64,000 nt of DNA from Panicum virgatum (lineage: Eukaryota > Streptophyta > Magnoliopsida > Poales > Poaceae), in NCBI RefSeq assembly GCF_016808335.1, contig NC_053145.1, forward strand, positions 29,833,120 to 29,897,119, read 5' to 3'. Shown in pieces: positions 58,070-64,000 of the stretch (positions are counted from its first letter, which is position 1; each line of letters starts with the position of its first letter). Position numbers and translations under genes: made by a program. The notes under the pieces are model-generated. The model was not told where the DNA came from, did not search any database, and was given only the letters and a program-made list of their open reading frames with translations.

Positions 58070-61000
58070 ATGATCATACCCATATTCGGAGGCTCCACCC
58101 TTGAATTTCAAAACAAGAGGCAGCGCAGAGACTACTTCAGACAAGTCAATAGCATCCTCGTTAATGGCCCGGCAAAGAAAACCCCCTAGTCTCACATGCC
58201 GATAACCTTCTCAGAGGAAGATATGAGCCTCAATAGCTACCCGCACACTGATGCAATGGTCATCGAGGCCAACATTCAAGGTTGGACCATTGGGAAAATA
58301 CTAGTCGACACCGGTGCATTTTGTCGCACACTGATGCAATGTTCTGTCTATGTTCATTCAAGGATACATCATTTATTGGACGTGAAGGTTATCCGCAAAG
58401 TCAAATACCCAACATGGCTTGCCAACACGGTACCTATCAAGAAGAAGAATGGAAAATGGAGAATGTGCATAGACTTCACAGACTTAAACAAAGCCTGCCC
58501 GAAAGATGATTTCCCCCTTCCACGAATTGACAAAATTGTGGATGATGCTGCAAACAGTCAGCTGATGTCACTCTTGGATTGCTTCTCTGGATATCACCAG
58601 ATCTGGATGAGAACGGAAGACAAAGATTAAACAAGTTTTATAACCCCCTTCGGCACTTACTACTTCGCAAGAATGCCCGAAGGTCTGAAAAATGCCGGCC
58701 AGTCATTTTCAAGGATGACCTCCAAAGTCCTGGAACCTCAGCTAAAAAGAAACATCCTAGCCTATGTCGACGACATCATCATCATCAGCACAGCATGACA
58801 AGACCACATCTCAGATCTGGCAGAAACCTTTGCAAACCTTCGAAAAGCGAACCTGAGTCTTAACCCTGAAAAATGTGTATTCGGGGTACACAAGGGGAAG
58901 GTCCTAGGATGCCTAGTCTCAACAAAAGGCATCGAAGCCAACCCAGACAAAATCTCAGCGCTCTGTAACATGGAAGAACCGGAGACAATAAGAGATGTGC
59001 AAAAACTCACGGGCAGAATCGCCGCCCTAAACAGATTTATCCCACGTTCAGCAGATCGAGGCTTGCCATTCTTTAAGGTGCTCCAAAGCTCTCAGAAATT
59101 TGAATGTTGCGAACAACAAAGAGAGGCCTTCAACTCCCTCAAGAAATACCTCCAAAACATGACCAAACTAACCTCTCCAGACCCGAAGGAGACTCTCCTA
59201 TTATACACTTCCGCTTCTCAAAAAGCTGTTAGTGCCGCACTAGTTGTTGAGAGAGACACAGATGGCACTCGCAAACAATTCCCAGTCTACTTTGGGTCCG
59301 AAGCTCTAGCTGGGTCCAAATTGCATTATTCGGAACTTGAAAAAATTGCCTATGCGGTCATCATGGCCTCCCGCAAGCTTCGCTATTTCGAGGCTCACAG
59401 AATCACAGCCATCTCCGATCAACCTCTACATGACCTGCTACACCGATCAACCTCTACATGACCTGCTACACAATAGAGAAGCTTTGCCAAGAATAGTAAA
59501 ATGGGCTTTAGAATTATCAGAACTGGTAGTTGATTTTGAAAAGAGAACAGCAATCAAATCCCAGGTCTTGGCTAACTTCATAGTAGACTGGACATCACCC
59601 GAAGCTCAAAAAGAAGAGCCCGTAGAAACTTGGACAATTCACTGTGACAGAGCTTGGCAGAACGAAGGTGTTGGTATCACAGCAATACTCGAGTCACCTT
59701 CGGGGGCGAAAATAAGATACGCTGCCCGCCTCAGCTTCGACCAGTCAGCACCATCGACAAACAACACAACTGAATATGAAGCTTTCTTGCTTGGGCTACG
59801 CAAAATGAAGGCACTCGGGCATCAAAATTGTGTCATCAAGACAGACTCGAAGGTCATAGCAGACCACGTGGAAAAAGAATCCGAAGCCAGGAAACCTGAG
59901 CGTATCCAGTATTTGGAAGTCGTAAGGGCAATGGAAAAACATTTCAGAGGCTTCAGGATCATCCATATCCCTCGTGCTCAGAACGATGAAGCCGACAGGC
60001 TCACAAAAGCAGCTGCTAGAAAGCAGCAACTCCCACTAGATGTTTTCTTTGAAGAAATCCCTACACCTTCAACCAGGCCAAAAAAGGAAAGCAGAATCAA
60101 TGTGATCTTCAGCGAAGATCGGAGGGCGCCAATAATGGCATACCTTCGGGGGCACTACGAACCTTCTGACGAAGCAGAAGAAAAAAGACTTTCTCAAAGA
60201 GCAAGAGGCTACGTGATTTCGCAAGGCGAGCTATACAAGTCAGGGGTAGTAACCCCTTGGCTCAAATGCATCCCAGTCGCTCAAGGCGTCGAAATTCTAA
60301 ATGAGATCCACTCTAGCATCTGTGGATCCCACATAGGCATCAGACCCCTCGCAGCAAAAGCTTTCAGGCAGGGTTTCTTCTGGCCATCAACATTGAAAGA
60401 CACAGAGAAAGTGGTCAAAACTTGTAAAGCTTGCGAAAAGCTGAGCCCAAAATCAAACAAACCTTCAGAACCTTTGCAGCTAATAGCCCCCGCTGGGCCC
60501 CTACAGCAGTGGGGAATGGACCTCGTAGGTCCCCTGCCTACCGCCCAAGGAAATTACAAATATGCAGTGGTTGCCGTGGAATACTTCACCAAATGGGTCG
60601 AAGCTAAGCCCCTAATAAAAATCACCTCCGAGGCTGTTCGAAAATTCTTTTGGCAGAACATCATATGCAGGTTCGGAGTACCAAAGGAACTCGTGGTAGA
60701 CAATGGCAAACAGTTCGACTCACAACAATTCAAAGAATTCTGCCGAAGCATCGGAACCAAACTCATGTTCGCTTCAGTCTATCACCCCCAATCCAACGGG
60801 GCCATGGAGCGCGCCAACGGCGTCATCTTCACAGGCATCAAAAAATGCCTCTTTGATAAAAAAAAAGGGTAGATGGGTAGATGAACTCCCGAAGGTTGTT
60901 GGGTCACACAACACAACTGGAACAAGAACCACCAAATTCACTCCTTTCCGGCTACTATACGGTGCCGAAGCCATGAGCCTAGAAGAGCTAAAAAACAAAA

Positions 61001-61341
61001 GCCTAAGGGCAACCTCCGCACCCGAAGGCAATGAACCTCCGAACGACTCTGATCTAATAGAGCTTGGCATCTTACAAGCAGCCTCCAATCTGAACAAATA
61101 CCAGAAAGAAACCACCAAATGGAGGGACAAGAAGGTGGTCAAGAAGAACATCTCTGTGGGAGATTGGGTCCTCAAACGCAAGCCAAATGCAGAAAACGTA
61201 GGAAAAATGGAGCCAAAATGGGACGGCCCATACCTTGTCATCTCCAGTAAAAGGCCTGGGTCATACCACCTGGCCGACTCCGAAGGCAACGAGCTGTCAC
61301 ATTCATGGAATGCTGACAGCCTCAAAAAGTACTACATCTAG
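58070..61341 (+). pseudogene. pol: pol of element G: protease, RT, RNase H (two), integrase; several breaks
   Basis: Protease reads GKILVDTGAF, then an internal deletion joins it to RT (KKKNGKWRMCIDFTDLNKAC, LLDCFSGYHQI). The RT catalytic YVDD is kept (LAYVDDIIII), but TAG before MPITFSEED, TAA at 58627 and TGA near 58796 interrupt. RNase H follows (LLLYTSASQKAVSAAL). A 28-bp tandem duplication (59417-59444/59445-59472) shifts the frame before a second RNase H-like domain (TIHCDRAW, NNTTEYEAFLLGL, KTDSKVIADH, NDEADRL). Integrase has IHSSICGSHIG..CKAC and the DDE residues in WGMDLVGP, VVDNGKQFDS and NGAMERAN. An A-run near 60865 shifts the frame, and the C-terminal part continues to 61341. Confidence 0.88.
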
Positions 61342-61729
61342 TCAAAATGTTAAAAGGGCTGGACTGCGAATCTATAAGCAGGTCTAGACTCATTAAGAGC
61401 TTTTTTTCCACTTCTTTTTATCTTCGAACCTTCGGGCCGTACTCTTTTCCTCACAAAGGGGACTCCATTCAGGAGGTGAGGTTTTTAACGAGGCGGACCC
61501 TTTGTAAATTTCATCACTATGAATGAAAATATTTTCCCCCTATATCCGAAGCTCTCAATAGCCAAAGCAACATTAAAGCTGCAAACTTCGACCGTCGCTC
61601 GACAAAAATTGTAAAACTAAGTCAGCTAGGCTCGCTCCCCTCTCGAGCCCAGCATACTTATCCAAAGGGGGTTCAAACCCTTACTATTATTAACACGGGC
61701 AAGACGGGGGGAGATGTTTCTCTCAAAAA
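61342..61729 (+). other. Start of element G 3' untranslated region
   Basis: Non-coding, with scattered CCTTCGG/CCGAAG words (61430, 61545). No gene is seen. Confidence 0.5.
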
Positions 61730-62215
61730 ATAACCCACCTCCGCCCTAAGGTAAAGTGCAACAAGCACAAAAAAGCAAGGGGCTGTCGACCAAGTGTCAA
61801 AGCCAAAACACCTTCGCCCTGAAGTAAAATGCAATATGCACTAAAAGGCAAGGGGCTGTCGACCACGTGTCGAAGCCAAAACACCTTCGCCCTAAAGTAA
61901 AGTGCAATATGCACTAAAAGGCAAGGGGCTGTCGACCAAGTGTCGAAGCCAAAACACCTTCGCCCTCAAACTAAAGTGCAACAAGCACGAAAAGGCAAGG
62001 GGCTGTCGACCAAGTGTTGAAGCTAAAACACCTTCGCCCTCAAAGTAAAATGCAATAAGCACAAAGGCAAGGGGCTGTCGACCAAGTGTTGAAGCCAAAA
62101 CTCATTCGCCCTCAAACCATAGTGCAACAAGCACGAAAAGGCAAGGGGCTGTCGACCAAGTATCGAAGCCAAAACACCTCTGCCCTAAAGCTAAAGTGCA
62201 ACAAGAACCAAGGGG
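61730..62215 (+). repeat. ~73-bp tandem repeat array in 3' UTR of element G
   Basis: AAAACACCTTCGCCCT or a close variant starts at 61805, 61878, 61951, 62025, 62097 and 62171 (72-74 bp apart), with an earlier degenerate copy near 61732. Each unit also has GGCAAGGGGCTGTCGACCA. About seven copies. Confidence 0.85.
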
Positions 62216-62224
62216 CTCCCGACC

Positions 62225-62590
62225 CAACAACAAAGCCCCAAAAACCTTCACGCAGCTTCAACTAGCATGTGCAAGGTGGGGGGAGACGTTTTTCTCAAAA
62301 ACAAAATTTGCCCATGTCACTTACAGCATGCGGTCACTCATATAAGGTCGAAGCCCCAAAAACCTTCGCGCAGCTTCAACTAGCATGTGCAAGGAGGGGG
62401 GAGACGTTTTTCTCAAAAACAAAATTTGCCCATGTCACTTAAAGCATGCGGTCACTCATACAAGGTCGAAGCCCTAAAAACCTTCGCGCAGCTTCAACTA
62501 GCATGTGCAAGGTGGGGGGAGACATTTTTCTCAAAAACAAAATTTGCCCATGCTGTCCAAAGCACACGGTCACGAAGCATACACAACCTT
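62225..62590 (+). repeat. ~118-bp tandem repeat array in 3' UTR of element G
   Basis: CGCAGCTTCAACTAGCATGT recurs with period ~118 bp (the ACCTTC of each unit lies at 62243, 62362 and 62480). Three copies; the units also share GGGGGGAGACxTTTTTCTCA and a GCGGTCACTCATA-type end. Confidence 0.85.
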
Positions 62591-63038
62591 CGCCCAGCCT
62601 TAACCATCATTATCCTTCGGGGAGTCGTTTTTCAAGACCAAAAGCCAAACAACCGAAGCACACAAGCAATAGGCCAAGCAATAGGCGATAACACAGTAAG
62701 CATGCGAAAATCGAAGCAAGTTCAAACGTGATCACAGACTAGTCGCAACTAGCATCTCAAGTTTGTCAAGATCGTCACGAAAGCAAAACACAGCGCTCAG
62801 CCAAATCAAATACTCCTAGCTCCACTAGCGTACAAAAATTCAGCAACACTCGTGCCCGGATGCGCGAAGCTGAAGCACTTCCAGTCGGACCAAAGCGCAG
62901 CGACACCGTCACGCCCAACCCGAAGTGGCGCCACGGTAAGTGTTTGACCTGTCGGCACAACCGCCTGGCCAGGATAGTAATACTTACATCACAACTCATT
63001 TCACAAAATGACAAGTTTATCGCATAAAGACCATAATC
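62591..63038. other. Spacer between tandem arrays and antisense ORF of element G
   Basis: Non-coding on both strands as far as I can see. On the minus strand it would hold the 3' UTR and terminator of the antisense gene. Confidence 0.45.
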
Positions 63039-63922
63039 CTAAACCTTCGAATCATCCTCTTCGTCGTCATCATCTCCAGCTCGGCCGGACGTACCCGCCA
63101 ATTCTCCAGCTTCCAAACCTTCGTTGACGACCCCCTTTGCAGCCTCATGAGCTCGCTTGGACTGCAAATCAGTACAATTAGAAAACGCTCAAGCACAAAA
63201 AGAAAACAAACCCAAAGGATAACGCCCAAACCTCTTCAAGGCACTGGCGAGCTATGTCACGCAAGGCTTGACGTCCAGCAGACAGCCAGAACCTTCATAG
63301 AAAAGCCTTCTTCACAGATTGAATCCGGCTAGAACAAGCCTCTAATTCTAAGGATTCTAGAAACTGATACCCAGAAGCAGTTATCTTGCTCAGGTCTTGA
63401 CAGCCTTCATGCTTGAGCAGAGTTAAGGCATTTTCACAAGAGATAACTGCACAGTTGTCTGAAATATCAGTCAAGATATTCCCTAAGACGGCGAATTCCT
63501 TGAGCATCCAGTCAAGAAGACCATTCAAACCCAGGCCGTCGGACCTCAACAAAGGTTCAGGCTCTGCCCCGAAGGTCGCAAGCACATCTCTGTAAGCTTC
63601 ATAGATCTCTGAGCTCTTCGCCACAATCTCATAAGTAGCTTCGCTAAGCAATTGCATGTTTTCCCGGGCCTCCTCTTGCAATTTTTCTATCATCTGATCT
63701 TTCTTAGAACACTCACCGGAAAGTCGAACAGCGAGGCTCTCCACGTTCTTAACGTTGTCAACACCTTTCACAACTTCCTGTCTCAACCCCTCAATAGTAG
63801 CCTCCTTTGCATCCAACTCTTTCTGCATCTCAGCAACAACAATATCATGGTGATGCACCCTCTCCTCCAATTCTTCGTTCTGCCAAGATCGCCAGTACCG
63901 TACCCCACAAGTTTCTCCTGAA
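63039..63922 (-). pseudogene. Antisense ORF of Tat element G, 3' exons (partial)
   Basis: Minus-strand exons near 63880-63232 and 63161-63039, joined by a GT..AG intron (63231-63162, ending TTTGCAG). The first visible exon is coiled-coil-like (MQKELDAKEATIEGLRQEVV, QMIEKLQEEAREN), then globular with LLDWMLKEFAVLGNIL. An in-frame TGA lies at 63295-63297. The last exon is acidic (GDDDDEEDDSKV) and ends with TAG at 63039. Position, orientation and exon layout match the antisense ORF of element 1, although the sequences are not closely similar. The N-terminal part lies right of the window. Confidence 0.65.
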
Positions 63923-64000
63923 AACCTGCTTAAACCATAGCAGTTAGTAATTCAATAACACATAAACCACTAGAAAAAGCAAGAATACCTTTAACATCAA

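Larger units (their letters stand above)
55845..64000 (+). mobile_element. Tat-lineage Ty3/gypsy element G, decayed, 3' end outside the window
   Basis: Order on the plus strand: 5' LTR, PBS, gag, protease, RT, RNase H, a second RNase H-like domain, integrase, tandem-repeat 3' UTR, then an ORF on the minus strand. The dual RNase H layout and antisense ORF are hallmarks of the Tat lineage. Every coding part holds stops or shifts. It inserted into the partial LTR of element F. Confidence 0.88.

Noticed and set aside
61730..62590. Regularly spaced repeats resembling a CRISPR-like array
   Set aside because: The repeats are contiguous tandem units in a retrotransposon 3' UTR. The parts between the shared strings are also repeated, not unique spacers, and the genome is eukaryotic.
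1..64000. tRNA or rRNA genes
   Set aside because: The tRNA-like strings found are only the short primer binding sites next to LTRs. No cloverleaf or rRNA core sequence was seen on reading, although no covariance model could be run.

Overview
The window looks like a block of nested transposable elements from a grass (Poaceae) genome, probably a panicoid. I base this on the TE lineages present (Athila, Tat, a Reina-like chromovirus, PIF/Harbinger), split exons with GT..AG introns, (TA)n microsatellites and grass-type LTR ends. I see no intact host gene, no rRNA or tRNA gene and no CRISPR array. The panicoid placement is an impression from repeat style, not a computed result.

Layout. 1-3737: the 3' part of a plus-strand Tat-type Ty3/gypsy element (tandem 3'-UTR repeats, an antisense multi-exon ORF, 3' LTR), inserted into the RNase H region of a minus-strand chromovirus-like gypsy element (3738-17767, short 290-bp LTR, tRNA-iMet PBS). 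That element is split a second time by a complete minus-strand Athila element (7028-17340, 1207-bp LTRs differing at about 10 positions). The host of these insertions is the right end of a TIR-type DNA element (17768-18045). 18046-33678 is degraded low-copy sequence broken by two gag-only LTR elements: D (19273-23336, minus, decayed, perfect 5-bp TSD) and E (25524-32588, plus, intact 1298-codon ORF). 33729-37280 and 37361-48154 are two large members of one unrecognised TIR family that abut TA-rich microsatellite tracts. The second carries a PIF/Harbinger element whose transposase has lost its catalytic core (38493-42008), and a 1.7-kb TIR element (46427-48132) inserted in its terminus. 48184-52209 is a long Tekay/Del-like LTR plus PBS. 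52441-55844 is a rearranged Athila-like remnant with two LTRs. 55845-64000 is a decayed plus-strand Tat element with gag, pol, hypervariable 3'-UTR repeats and the start of its antisense ORF.

Function. Only the E gag-like protein and the Athila extra ORF are open over their full length. Neither is accompanied by an open polymerase, so any mobility would need enzymes supplied in trans. Most frames are closed by isolated in-frame stops, many compatible with C-to-T change, and a few by frameshifts.

The most unusual signal is not a gene. Unrelated elements here each carry their own short word, repeated many times. In D, E and the Athila elements these words are dyad-symmetric (CCGG-N5-CCGG or GGCCGGCCGGCC) and mostly spaced 20-23 bp start to start. 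They occur in LTRs, untranslated regions and, in D and E, coding sequence, where the same word is translated in different frames. E carries two versions related by a symmetric base swap that preserves the dyad. This points to a role or an amplification process at the DNA or RNA level.
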